64,000 bases of DNA from Acanthococcus lagerstroemiae. Its lineage: Eukaryota; Arthropoda; Insecta; Hemiptera; Eriococcidae. Both the position numbers and the translations under genes were made by a program. Position 1 is the first letter of the stretch, and each line of letters begins with the position of its first letter. This document shows, piece by piece, positions 46,905 through 56,900 of the stretch. Where the stretch lies: NCBI GenBank assembly GCA_031841125.1, contig JAJSSI010000021.1, forward strand, positions 128,877-192,876, given 5' to 3'. The notes below the pieces were generated by a model. It was not told the origin of the DNA and made no database searches. It worked only from the letters and a program-made list of their open reading frames with translations.

Positions 46905-48179
46905 TCACGGCTCTGGCCGGGTTTGTCCGAGTTTTCCTTCTCTGGGCGAGGGTCGCGAGGGGGCAGTCGAGGCTCGACCGGGCGTCAGAGTAGGCGACGA
47001 CGGACGTGGATGCTTACGGCTCAAGGATTACTCCTCTGCCGCAGGAACTACTACAACTTTGCTTACAGCGGCGTGTGACTGCCACCAGTAGCTCCGCAAC
47101 ACGTAACCCGTCTATTGCCTATCTTCAGCCCGGCCTCGCCCCCACCCCCCTCCCTGTACCTAAAAGGGAGAAAAAAAAAGAAAAAAAAGGGGAAAAAAAG
47201 AAAAAAAAAGAGAGGTTTGTTTCGAGTTTTCCTTCTCTATTGACGACCGTACTTGTGTTCTCAGGTCGTCAACGTTGTGATTTGGAATTTTGGATGGTAT
47301 AAGGCCGAAAGTGTGGATTCCATATTTCTATTACCCCTGGATCCGCCGGAAGGGGTGCACGGCTCTCCGCCCGGGGGCCCCACCATCCCCGCCCCACAGA
47401 GGCACCCGAGAAGCCAACAGAGAGGGGCACCAGCCCCCCGCCGACAGGCCCACACCCCCAGACCCCCATCCGCGACGACCCAGGGAACAACGCCGTCTGA
47501 GCTATGGGACCTCCTCCTTCTTCCCCTACTACATACGCCGAATTTCGGGCGCTAACTTGGGCAAGGTTAGTCGGGGTGGCTTGCCCTTGCCTGCCCCGCG
47601 GTTTTTTGCGTTAGAGTTTTTCCATCTCTATGCCAAACCATAAGCCGATAGAGGGGCTCGCTTGCTGGTCGCGTGCTTCCTACGCCAAGCAGGCTACCCG
47701 TGTCGCGCTCCCGCGCAGCACCATATCTTTGGATACCGGTGGTGACGCGCCCTGTCTGAACTCGAGGGAGTACAAGACGCGCCCTACTCCACCTCCATTG
47801 GCACTGCTGTCACTCTGCTGCTAGGACGTTAAGGGGGATCGAGTGTGTCCACTAGCATCCGGCCCTGGTGGGACAGGGCCCAATACGCAAGAACGTATGG
47901 GCAAATCAACCACCCGGCCACAGAGTGACGGGGCCCCTTTACAACCCGTCAGCAGCCCCCTGGCCCCCACCAATGGAAGACCCGGTAGGCGCAACCCATC
48001 CCCGAGAAACACAGCACCACCCCCGCCAGCCCCCCAAGCAGCCCCATGAAGCAGTGGACCGAGGGACCCCCAGCAGAGACGCGTGTGAGTTTGGAATTTT
48101 GAATCGAAGGCCGAGAGGTGTGGGTTCCATACTTCTATTGCTCCTGGACCCGCCAAAGGGAGCAGAGCGTACAAATGTT
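46905..48179 (-). other. GC-rich 5' region of the LINE fragment
   Basis: Non-coding on the minus strand as far as I can tell; apparent open frames are composition effects. A roughly 70-bp segment occurs twice, at 47281-47353 and 48090-48160, about 809 bp apart. Both contain TTTGGAATTTTG, GGCCGA and CTCCTGGA/CCCTGGA-type blocks followed by CCGCC. Repeated promoter-bearing monomers at LINE 5' ends are known in other families; that role is inferred here. An A/G homopolymer patch lies at 47164-47215. Confidence 0.5.
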
Positions 48180-48367
48180 AAAATGAACGCAAATAAACGT
48201 TCTTGCAGCTGTACGGGTAATAGCGAAGCCGGAAAGCGAATTTTGAAGGTAAAAGATACCTCTGTACCTCACATTGTTCAATGATATTATTAATTTTTAT
48301 GCATAATCATGTACAATGGTATTCTGTTGTGATCATTCTTTTTTTTTTTCTTTTTCTATTTTTGTAG
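48180..48367 (+). other. Right-hand remainder of the MULE-2 relic
   Basis: Begins with the 11-bp target duplication. A short open stretch reads on from the interrupted MULE-2 frame (MNANKRSCSC...) and reaches a donor-like AAGGTAAAAG near 48247. Cys pairs are suggestive of the SWIM-type region after MULE cores, but too little is left to be sure. The rest is AT-rich. Confidence 0.4.
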
Positions 48368-49224
48368 GAGCGGTTTAATCTTACGCCGAATGATTCTTTA
48401 CATCTGTGTAGTAGTATATCTGGTACTCGTAATGAAGTTATTATTCTCAGGGCAAAGTATTTGACAGAAGAAGAGATTACCAAGTTTCTGAAAGATTTTA
48501 ACAATATTTATCATTCAACCTGGCGGATAATGAGAACCCATCCTGACGACATGAGTGCAGGCCGAAAAAATATATATTACACCGAGTTTCACAGCCAACA
48601 TTCAGACATCAGAGTATCAACGGAACTGTATGCATCTTGTGCTGTAAAACACTGCGACTGCCCAGCTCAAATGACAAGATAACAGTTAGAAGAGTTTTGA
48701 AACGTTGTCGGTAAGAATAATCCGATGCGCTTATTAAATTACTTATCAGTGTAATTTATCACGACAAAAATTAAGAATAAAGACATGATTTCATAGCCCA
48801 GGTTATAAAGATGCCTATTGTACTGAATTGATTTTTGAAATTCATTTTTGCATTGTGATAAACGATTGAACATTTAAAATAACTAAGGAATGAATTTTTC
48901 TTTGTAAAAATACGTATATTCCATTACAGTTGAACTAATTATAGGTATTTTAATGTATAGGTCTCAGGATCCACATATGCCGTCCTATCCTACCATCATC
49001 AAGTTGTTCAACGTGCATAATCACGCTCTAATGAGTGCAGATTTATTAAAACACAAAGATGTATCGAGTGAAACAATAATTAAAAAGTTCTCAAAGTTGT
49101 TCGAAGACGGTTATTCACTTTTTTCAGCACTCGATATTCATAAAATGGATTTGCAGGAAGAATTTGGAGATGATTATTTTTTTAAAGTTGCAGATCGCTC
49201 TATATGTCTTGATTTGTGGTGGTG
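48368..49224 (+). pseudogene. N-terminal part of a second Mutator-like transposase, MULE-3
   Basis: Exon 48368-48710 (after TTTGTAG, before GTAAGAAT) encodes the domain before MULE catalytic cores, with SSTW-like STWRIMRTHPDD and a CDCPAQM block. A 1-base shift near 48675 is needed to stay in frame to the donor. Exon 48961-49224 encodes the next block, with HNHAL, SALDIHKMDLQEEFGDDY and ADRSICLD, typical of insect MULE proteins just before the DDE region. A MITE interrupts it after LWW, and beyond the MITE the frame resumes CYR and meets a donor-like GTAACT at 49630. No catalytic core follows, so the element is broken on the right. Confidence 0.75.
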
Positions 49225-49616
49225 CAGTAGCGTAGCCAGGATTTGGTCAAGGGGGGGGCGAAAACTTCAGAACGAGAAATAGGCATTTTTTAAATGTCAA
49301 ATTTTGTGTGGTGTGGCATGCCGTGCTTGGTGGGGGGGAGGGGGGTTCAGATAAAGTTTTGGAACATAACTAGGTACTTTCCCCCTCCATCACACAGCGA
49401 CACAGCACTTGTGTCAACGAATCAAGGAAATACGGGTTTGTCAGGTTCGACTATCCGAAGACGTCGAGTGAAGTTTCAGCTGCTTTCCGCAAGTACCAGT
49501 CAAACGGGATTTTCTATTATAGACTTGCTCATCAGGTTTTTGTGACTTCATTAAAAAAAAAAAAGGCCATGGGGGGCGATCGCCCCCTTCGCCCCCACCC
49601 CTTGGCTATGCCACTG
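49225..49616. mobile_element. hAT-type MITE, 392 bp, with 8-bp target duplication
   Basis: Terminal inverted repeats are CAGTAGCGTAGCCAGG at the left and the complement of CAGTGGCATAGCCAAG at the right, 13 of 16 matching. An exact 8-bp duplication TGGTGGTG flanks it (49217-49224 and 49617-49624), which is the hAT target-site length. Runs of G near the left end and C near the right end extend the inverted similarity. There is no transposase gene. CAGTGGCGTAGCCAGG-type ends are common in insect MITEs. Confidence 0.85.
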
Positions 49617-49652
49617 TGGTGGTGCTATCGGTAACTACAGTGATTTTTTTGT

Positions 49653-49964
49653 TTAGCACTTATTTTCAGTGCTTTTAAGTTTTATTGGGGAAGGGGGGCA
49701 CACAAAATTCGCCGCTTTGAAAATCTGATTTAATATTTTCACAAAACCAGAATCATTCAATACAGAGAAAGGTCTCCCATTCACCGTCACCATTTCAACA
49801 ACTGCATTCAATACATCCTTCACGATGAATTTGACATTAAATGACAATTTGTAGACAAATTTGGTCATTTTAAGTTGTTGTTCAGAAACTTCGATCGAGA
49901 ATAATATAGTCGTGAATGAAGAAATTCCTGTTTCTCCTTTCACGTTCACCAATTGCAATGTCAT
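49653..49964 (-). pseudogene. hAT transposase N-terminal fragment
   Basis: Minus-strand open frame of 103 codons. It contains VNGRPFSVLNDSGFVKILNQ, the conserved block after the BED finger in hAT transposases (usually V...PFS.V....F..LL). The BED finger and catalytic core are missing. A run of G/C and simple sequence follows at its 3' side. It is not part of the MITE next to it, which ends at 49616. Confidence 0.65.
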
Positions 49965-50796
49965 TGTAAACTACTATCAGAAGTAGTTGCGTTATCATTT
50001 TTCTTTTTCATAGTTTCTTTCCTGCGTTAATTAATTACATGAAGAATTTCCTTTCATACATTTCCTAATTCATTATTATCTATTTTATTTTGTATGTTAC
50101 CTAATTACTTACTATCGAGTTTCCTTCGTACGTTACTTACTTACTAATTAATCGCTTCTATGCAGTTACTTGTTCTATGTTTAAAGAACACAAAAATAAA
50201 GTTCGTGTTTCAATTATATTTATTCTTACAATCATACAACCCAAGCGGGTAGGTAATTTCTACTTTCCACTTAGGTTCGGCAGAAATTAAATATTACCTA
50301 CCGCCTTTACGTTGCAGTCACTGTTACCTACTTACAAGCCAAAGCAGTGCAGGAAACCTGCCGTTTTCCGTTCATCTTCGATTTAAAAAAAATAAAAATA
50401 AAAATATGTAATTTGTTTTTTCCTATCACGGTGCCACATTTATGTTTTACATTTGTGTTGTTCAATTTTTAATTTTGTTCATGTTCAAATTCGAAAATTT
50501 GAAGTAAAAGTCAAAAAATGCCGCGATCTAAAGAAAGTGGTATACTCGTACGCAAGCATTTTAAATATGATAAATCAACAGATAAAATCATTGTTTATGT
50601 GCTAAAGAAGGGCCCGGAACAGAAAGTGATTCAATTTTAAACAAAAAAGATATGACAAAGGGAAAAAAACAAAAAATTTCTTGCACTCGCGTCCTAACTG
50701 TAAGTACCTAACTAATTTTATTTAATTTAATCAAAATTCAATAATCAAAACCTTCAGCTACTAAACTTGAGTTGAAAAATGCTTGTGTTATTTCAG
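49965..50796. other. AT-rich stretch with a possible small first exon
   Basis: No family recognised. At 50518 an ATG opens a 40-codon frame beginning MPRSKESG, and a donor-like GTAAGTACC follows at 50700-50708. It could be a decayed first exon of the element at 50797, but the frames do not connect cleanly. Confidence 0.35.
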
Positions 50797-51696
50797 GGTG
50801 ATAAAGCATCGAATTTACTGACCCATATTTTAAGACGCTTCATCCAAGTATTTATCAAAAATACCTCGCTGAAAATGAAAAACGGGACTCAGTTTAGATC
50901 ATTTTTGTTATATATTGGCCCCGTCGTCTTACGTGGTCAACTACGGAAGGAATACCTGAATCACTTTTATTTGCTCGCATTTACTATGCGATTGTTGATA
51001 GCTCGTGTAGATAATGCCAGAAACGCGGTACGTCAAGAAACGATTGCGGCTCGAGGAAAGACAGCGAAATTTCTGCTTCGACACTTTGTGTCCAGAGCTC
51101 CAGAGTTGTATACGCCTCGAATTTCCACCATAAAAATGCACGAAATTGTTCACATTGTGGACGACTATTTAAGGTTTGGACCACTAGACAACTTCAGTGC
51201 TTTCCGCTTTGAAAGTTTTTTGAGTAAACTCAAAACCATGGTTCACGCACATCGCTATCCTGCCATGCAAGTGGTTAACAATTATTCTGCTTTGCTTCAC
51301 GCGGGTAAATTTGCAGAACAGGGAAACAGAGGAATCGACGCTTTACACGAATATTTTGAGGAACCTGTATTACATTTCAAGTACAAAGACAGGGATAGGT
51401 TAGTACCAAATTTCTTCAAATGCGGACGTTCGGCAGATGCGCACTACGAATTTACCTGCTACAAGAAACTGTGTGTATCGTCATTCTGCATAAGAGTAGA
51501 TAATGAAGCGGATTGTTATTGCGTCGTCGTGGATAGGGTATCTCGTAAAGTTACTTACATTAAAGTATGCGAAATATTACACGACAGCCAGCACAATCGT
51601 ATCTATTTATGCGGTAACACCTTCAAAATTCACGCAGCCCCGCTCTACACTGTCGAAACATACGAGCGTACTGGCCAACCTGTGAGGCATACTTAG
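50797..51696 (+). pseudogene. CACTA/EnSpm-like (DUF4218-type) transposase C-terminal fragment
   Basis: Open from an acceptor TTTCAG at 50791-50796 to a TAG at 51694-51696, about 300 codons. Recognisable blocks are FRSFLLYIGPVVLRG, a helical segment, IHLL-like KMHEIVHIVDDYLRFG, then PLDNFSAFRFESFLSKLKT. This order is characteristic of the DUF4218-like region in animal EnSpm-type transposases. The catalytic DDE part that should precede it is absent. The next 20 bases switch to Tigger-type sequence, so two unrelated element fragments sit almost head to tail. Confidence 0.7.
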
Positions 51697-51714
51697 GAGT
51701 CTAGTGAAGGTAGA

Positions 51715-52637
51715 AGATTTGGAACACTGCCGAAAGAGATCTTTCCAAGACTGCTGAAGCGTCTAATGGACAAGCTTACACCAACTGTGCAGCAAAATTT
51801 AATTTCCGGTTTCCAAACGTGCGGTATTTATCCAGTAGATCTTGATGAATTACTTAAGAAGTTAGTACCTAGTTCAGTGTGATTACTGTAGTACCTGTAC
51901 ATGGTGTAAACCATAACCAGGGTAGATACCTATATTGCCTATTCTCTTGTTTTAGACTGCCTGCCGGAAAGAGTGATGTTGACCCTGATGTAGTTGGTGA
52001 AGCTTTTATCGAGCATCTGGAAAGAAAACGTGGCGAGGAAACTGGAATTAAAATCAGGAAGAAAAAGAAAATGCAAGTTGCAGCTGGGAAAGGTATAACT
52101 CCCGAAGATTTACTAAACTCAAGTGATAATGTCGATGCTATAGATGAAGAACATGTAGATGACCCCAGTACGGCCTCTCCTCCAACAGTACAACGTTCTC
52201 GTGGTAGGCCATCGAAAAATCCTCGAGTGGAAGAACCGAGCGATTCATCATCTGAATCTGGAAGTGACTATTCGTGTGATGACAGCACTAGCGTCGAATC
52301 TTTCTCATCATTAGAAGAGCAGTCAGCTTTGCCGGAAGACGAGAACGTTGCTCCAAATAATGGTTCGGGGCCCGATGAGGAAATAGAAAAATATCTGGTC
52401 AGCGATTTTGTACTTGTCATGTACGATGGTTCACGTTACCCAGGAAAAATAGTTGCTACAACTGACGGAGGCGCTGTTGTAAAATGTATGGAGAAATCTG
52501 GAAGATGGTGGCGCTGGCCAACAAAGGAAGACAAGTGTGAATATGAACTGACAGATATTATTTGTAAAATTGATGAACCACGAGCCGTATTGAAAAGAAA
52601 CCAATTTGATGTACCAATGTTAAATGAGTTTATATAA
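51715..52637 (+). pseudogene. Tigger-2 transposase C-terminal fragment with small barrel-like domain
   Basis: Exon 51715-51860 contains FGTLPKEIFPRLLKRL and SGFQTCGIYPVD, the signature just after the DDE core in insect Tigger-type proteins. It splices (GTTAGT...TTTTAG) to 51956-52637, where the frame continues LLKKLPAGKSD. A basic segment with AAGKGITPEDL, an acidic Ser-rich linker and a final domain follow. The domain is DFVLVMYDGSRYPGKI, then GRWWRWP, then DIICKI, near residues 160-250 of this piece. The helix-turn-helix and whole catalytic core are missing. The final domain is of the same kind as those ending the relics at 8103 and 60773. Confidence 0.8.
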
Positions 52638-53453
52638 AAAATGTACATTAAATTTAATACATTCCGACCAATTTTTTATTTTTTATTTTTTTTTTTAATG
52701 TTTAGAATGGTTTGTAGAATTATGCTGTATGGGTAACATTAGCCTAAGAATGCTCTGCTCGTTTATATTTACAGGAAAACATAAGCGGGACAAAGTAACC
52801 CCGAAGCCGTCCAACATTAACCCATAATTTAGGGGGTCAATTGTGGTAAGGGAACACTACAGGAAAATTTCAAAAAATTCAGGAAGGTAGGTAAAACACT
52901 CTTTTATCAAAATAAATATTTTGAAGTATGGAAAGAATTGGGTTTGATCAATGTAGGACTCATTATTTGAACAAAAGTCGAAATTTTGGTACAAAGTAAC
53001 CCCAGGTGACGGTATTAAGATTGACCCGATGACGCGACCTGGGGGCGGGAGTAAGTTTTCTCGACATTTCATGACAAAAGAAAGCAAATAACACCAATTT
53101 TTTTTTTTTTTTTTTTTAAACGTTTTTCATCACAATTCACAACACTGTGCTAAACTAAAAAAGTAAAAATGCTAAAATGTATATGTCAAAATTTATTTTT
53201 TCATTTTTATTGAATTGAATTGGTATTTTTTGTTGCTTTTGTAGATGGAATTCGACATACCGACGCTTCGGTTTGCAAAGCTCGTAAGTCCAGGTTTTTC
53301 TAGAATTCACTTTTAAGTGGTTTGTAGATGTAAAAAAATCGAGGAATCTGATTTTGTAAACGTCGTAAGGTGGAGAAGCAGTCTAGCGCTCCAAACGGAC
53401 AAGGAAAAAATCACGTTAGTCGGGCAGAAAAATATTTCACTTTGAAATCCATG
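52638..53453. other. AT-rich stretch with two ACAAAGTAACCCC motifs
   Basis: ACAAAGTAACCCC occurs at 52790-52802 and 52991-53003, each followed within about 25 bp by a TTAA or TTAAGA and an ACCC block. They lie just after the Tigger-2 fragment and are likely its right subterminal repeats, though no terminus could be fixed. The rest is unremarkable. Confidence 0.45.
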
Positions 53454-53608
53454 GGGGAGAGGTAGGATGATCTGGACAGTAGGATGGTCTGGACAGTTGT
53501 TCCTGTAAGTTCCCTATAGGAGTTGGGAATTTGGAAAAAATATATGTTGGGGCAACACTGAATATCTAATCACTGCAAACGAGAGCCTATTCTTAACTGT
53601 GAATCCAA

Positions 53609-53849
53609 TGTTAAAAGTATCAAGTTAAGTATGGGCTGTTCAGTTCTTAATCGTGACTGCAAACCGCTCACACCACATGTATGCACGTGTAGCTTGTGCC
53701 GAATCGTTTTTTCGAGAAAGTTTTCCATGATAACGTTTTTCGCTCGAGATGTTTCAGTTTTTTAAAAAGGGCACTGTAAAAATGGTTATGAATAATAAAG
53801 TGTAAATTTTATGTCAGAGTGGTTAATTTTAGAGCAGTAAATGTTCACA
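53609..53849 (+). repeat. 5' LTR of the copia element
   Basis: 241 bp, ends TG...CA. It should carry the promoter; an AATAAA-like AATAATAAAG occurs about 50 bp before its end. It differs from the 3' LTR at about five positions, for example A/G near 53639 and G/A near 53687. Confidence 0.95.
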
Positions 53850-53882
53850 GGTTATGGGTACAGCGCGCTTCGCCACTGCGTT
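53850..53882 (+). promoter_or_regulatory. Primer-binding site matching the 5' half of initiator tRNA-Met
   Basis: Directly after the LTR the sequence GGTTATGGGTACAGC starts at 53850. The complement of the anticodon-loop region of insect initiator tRNA-Met begins GGTTATGGGCCCAGC, and the following bases (GCGCTTCGCCACTGCG) also resemble the complement of the tRNA 5' half. Drosophila copia is known to be primed by such an internal tRNA-Met half-molecule rather than a tRNA 3' end. The match here is from recalled tRNA sequence and has a few differences. Confidence 0.75.
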
Positions 53883-53950
53883 GGTGCCGATGATGTTTGT
53901 TGAAATTTTTGAATTTCGAAATACGTGAGTCCGAAGTTTGATTTGTACAT

Positions 53951-56900
53951 GTGATGTCCGCGAGTGAAAAAGTCGAAATGTCGATCAAGAATTTTCTGAA
54001 AGTGTCGAGGCCGTTTGACGGCACGAACTTTGCAAATTGGCGAACGCGAATTTTAAGTATGTTGGAACTTGCAGAAGTGTTGGAAACCGTGTCTGAGGAG
54101 GTGCCACAGGAACCGCAGCAGAGGTCGTGGTCAAAGAAAAATACTAAAGCGAAGTGCATCATTATGCAGAATATTGCGGACTCCCATCTATCATACTGCA
54201 CAGATCAGAAGTATGCTCGTGACATCATGCAGGAATTAGAAAAAGTTTTCATGAAAAGTGATATGCCGACGCAAATGTATGCGAGAAGGAAGATTCTTGG
54301 TTTAAAGATCGGAGAAAACAACATGGACAAACATCTTCAGTTATTTGAAGATGCCTTGCGCGAACTCAGAGTGGCCGGTGCAGAAGTAAGCGAATTAGAA
54401 GCTGTTAGTTATATGCTGTGGACTCTTTCGGAAGCAGAGGAATATAAGACGCAAGTGCAAATCATCGAGAGCACACCAAAAGAACAACTAACTTTAAGTT
54501 TTGCTAAACAGCAGTTGTTGACGTACAGTAAGAAAATCAAGCAACAAAAAGATGTTCAGCCGTCAGCATCGGATACTAAGAAGAACGAATCAGTAGTCAT
54601 GAAGGTTAGTCATAATAGTAACAAAGTAAGATGTAACACTTGTAAGAAACTGGGGCACTTTGCTAAAAACTGTTATTTAAATACTAACAAGAAGGGAATA
54701 AAGTGTCACAATTGTGATAAGCTTGGACACGTTGCAAAATTTTGTCACATGAATAATAATACAAATAATGCTTTCACTGGAAATAAAAATTTTAGTTCAG
54801 TCAAATGCCACAATTGTGGTCGTCAAGGTCATATAGCTAAAAACTGTAGACAGGTTAACGTAGTTTCTGAATCCGATGTTGCGGTAGCCTTTGCTGTAAC
54901 TCGTGCTGACGAAGAAAGGCTGGTCAATTCCGTTGTAGAAAATATTGAGGAGTCTGAATTTTCTCTTGATTCTGCATCTGTTGATCATATTGTAGGAAAC
55001 GAGAATTATTTGACTGATGCCATCGAATTAAAGATGCCCGTTAAGTTTAAGGTGGCAAAAACTGACCAAATCATCGAAGCGACGAAAATAGGAAAAATCC
55101 GTTTTAAAATGAGACATGGCCTAGGTGAAATTAAGAACGTTTACTTTGCAAAAGATTTGACGTCGAATCTGTTATCCGTTTCTCATATAACAGATAACAG
55201 CAATTATGACATTGTGTTTAAACGAAAAAATGTGTTGTTTGTAGATTCTTTTTTGCAGAAAGTTGTATTGGTTGCTCAGAGGCGAGGTCAGTTGTACAAG
55301 TTAAGGATCAGAATAGTCGCAGGCTCTGGTGAGGTGAACAGTGTGAGTGACTGCAATCCTGAAATCTTGTGGCATAAAAGGCTGGCGCATTTAAATTTTT
55401 GTGATCTGAGCAAATTGAAAGAAAAATTGAATTTGAGCAAAGTCGATAAATTCTTCTGTGAATCTTGTATTCATGGTAAACAGACGAAGGAGGCGTTTTA
55501 CAGAAACGCAAGCCGTGCAAAATCTCCTTTAGAATTAGTCCACTCAGATGTTGTTGGTCCAATATCGCCCGTTAGTTACGATAACAAGTCATATTTCGTT
55601 ACGTTCCTTGACGATTACAGTCATTTCTGTGTGGTCTATCCATTAAGTGCTAAGTCACAAGTTTTTGAGAAATTCAAGGAATTTCATGCTTACGCAACGA
55701 ACCACTTTGGTGTTCCAATGAAATGTCTGAGGTCTGATAATGGAGGTGAATATATAAATGCGAATATGTCGGTTTTTTGTAAGGAAAAGGGTATCGTCAT
55801 GCAAACATCAATGCCGTTTCGGCCCCAACAGAACGGCAGAGCAGAGCGGATGAACAGAACGTTGATTGAAAGGGCAAGAACCTCCCTTCTTGAGAGCACG
55901 TTAGGATCTGAATTTTGGACGGAGGCTGTGCAGTACGCTGCGTACTCGGTGAACAGATCGCCGACAGTAGATGGAATTATCCCTGCAAGTCTGTGGTTTA
56001 ACAAGGAGGTGGACTATACGAAATTACGTGTTTTTGGTTGCGATGGTTTCATGTTGAAAAACAAGGTTAATTCAAAGTTCGATTCGAAAAGTGAAAAATT
56101 AAAGTTTGTTGGATATGCACCTGCTGGTTATAGATTGCTGGATGAGAGGACAAAGAAAATTAGTTTGTCTCGGGATGTGAAGTTTAAAGAGTCAACTGAG
56201 GATTCGGTGAATAAACAGGAATCCTGTAATACCTTTGGTGAAATCGATCTTGAGAACATTGAAAACATTCGTATTGAGTCATTTGAGCCTGAGATTAAGT
56301 GCATATATAGTGTGGATTCGTTTATTGAACAGGTACCACAATCTGTTGAAGAGGCTAAGAAATCGTCTGAATGGTCTGAATGGAAAGGAGCTATGCATCG
56401 TGAACTGTCAGCGATCAAAGAGAATGACTCGTGGGAAATTGTGGAGAGGCCAAAAGGTGAAAAGGTTCTGAGCTATCGCTGGGTATTTCGTAAAAAGGAG
56501 TGCAGTGGTGTAGATCGGTTCAAGGCTCGATTAGTCGTGAGAGGCTGTGAAAGCAAAGGAATTTTAGATTATAACGAAGTCTATTCCCCAGTTGCCAAGA
56601 TTACTACTCTGCGTTCCCTTTTAGCTATCAGCTGTAAGAGGAAATATCACATTCACCAGTTAGATGTGTGCAATGCCTTTTTGAATGGTGAATTGTGTGA
56701 AAAGGTTTATATGCAGGTACCTGATGAATTGGAAGTTGAAGGTAAGAATCTTGTTTGTCGTTTGAAAAAGGCCCTTTATGGGTTAAAACAGGCTCCTAAA
56801 GCCTGGAATCGGAGGATTGATACTTTTCTTACACAATTAGGCTTCAGAAGATCGCAGAATGACAACTGTCTGTACATTTTCAAACAGAATGGTTGTTTGC

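Larger units (their letters stand above)
45078..48179 (-). mobile_element. LINE fragment (R1/Jockey/I-type): 5' region plus ORF1, no ORF2
   Basis: A GC-rich block of 3.1 kb in an AT-rich setting, flanked by an 11-bp direct repeat AAAATGAACGC (45067-45077 and 48180-48190) that fits target-primed insertion. On the minus strand it starts at 48179 with about 1.27 kb of GC-rich 5' sequence, followed by a complete gag-like ORF1 down to 45078. The reverse transcriptase ORF2, the 3' UTR and the tail are all absent. That is the reverse of the usual 5' truncation. Insertion was into the MULE-2 relic. Confidence 0.8.

Noticed and set aside
46905..48284. Proline-rich open frames on both strands over the LINE 5' region
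   Set aside because: GC-rich DNA has few stops; frames have biased composition, no domains and no splice support.
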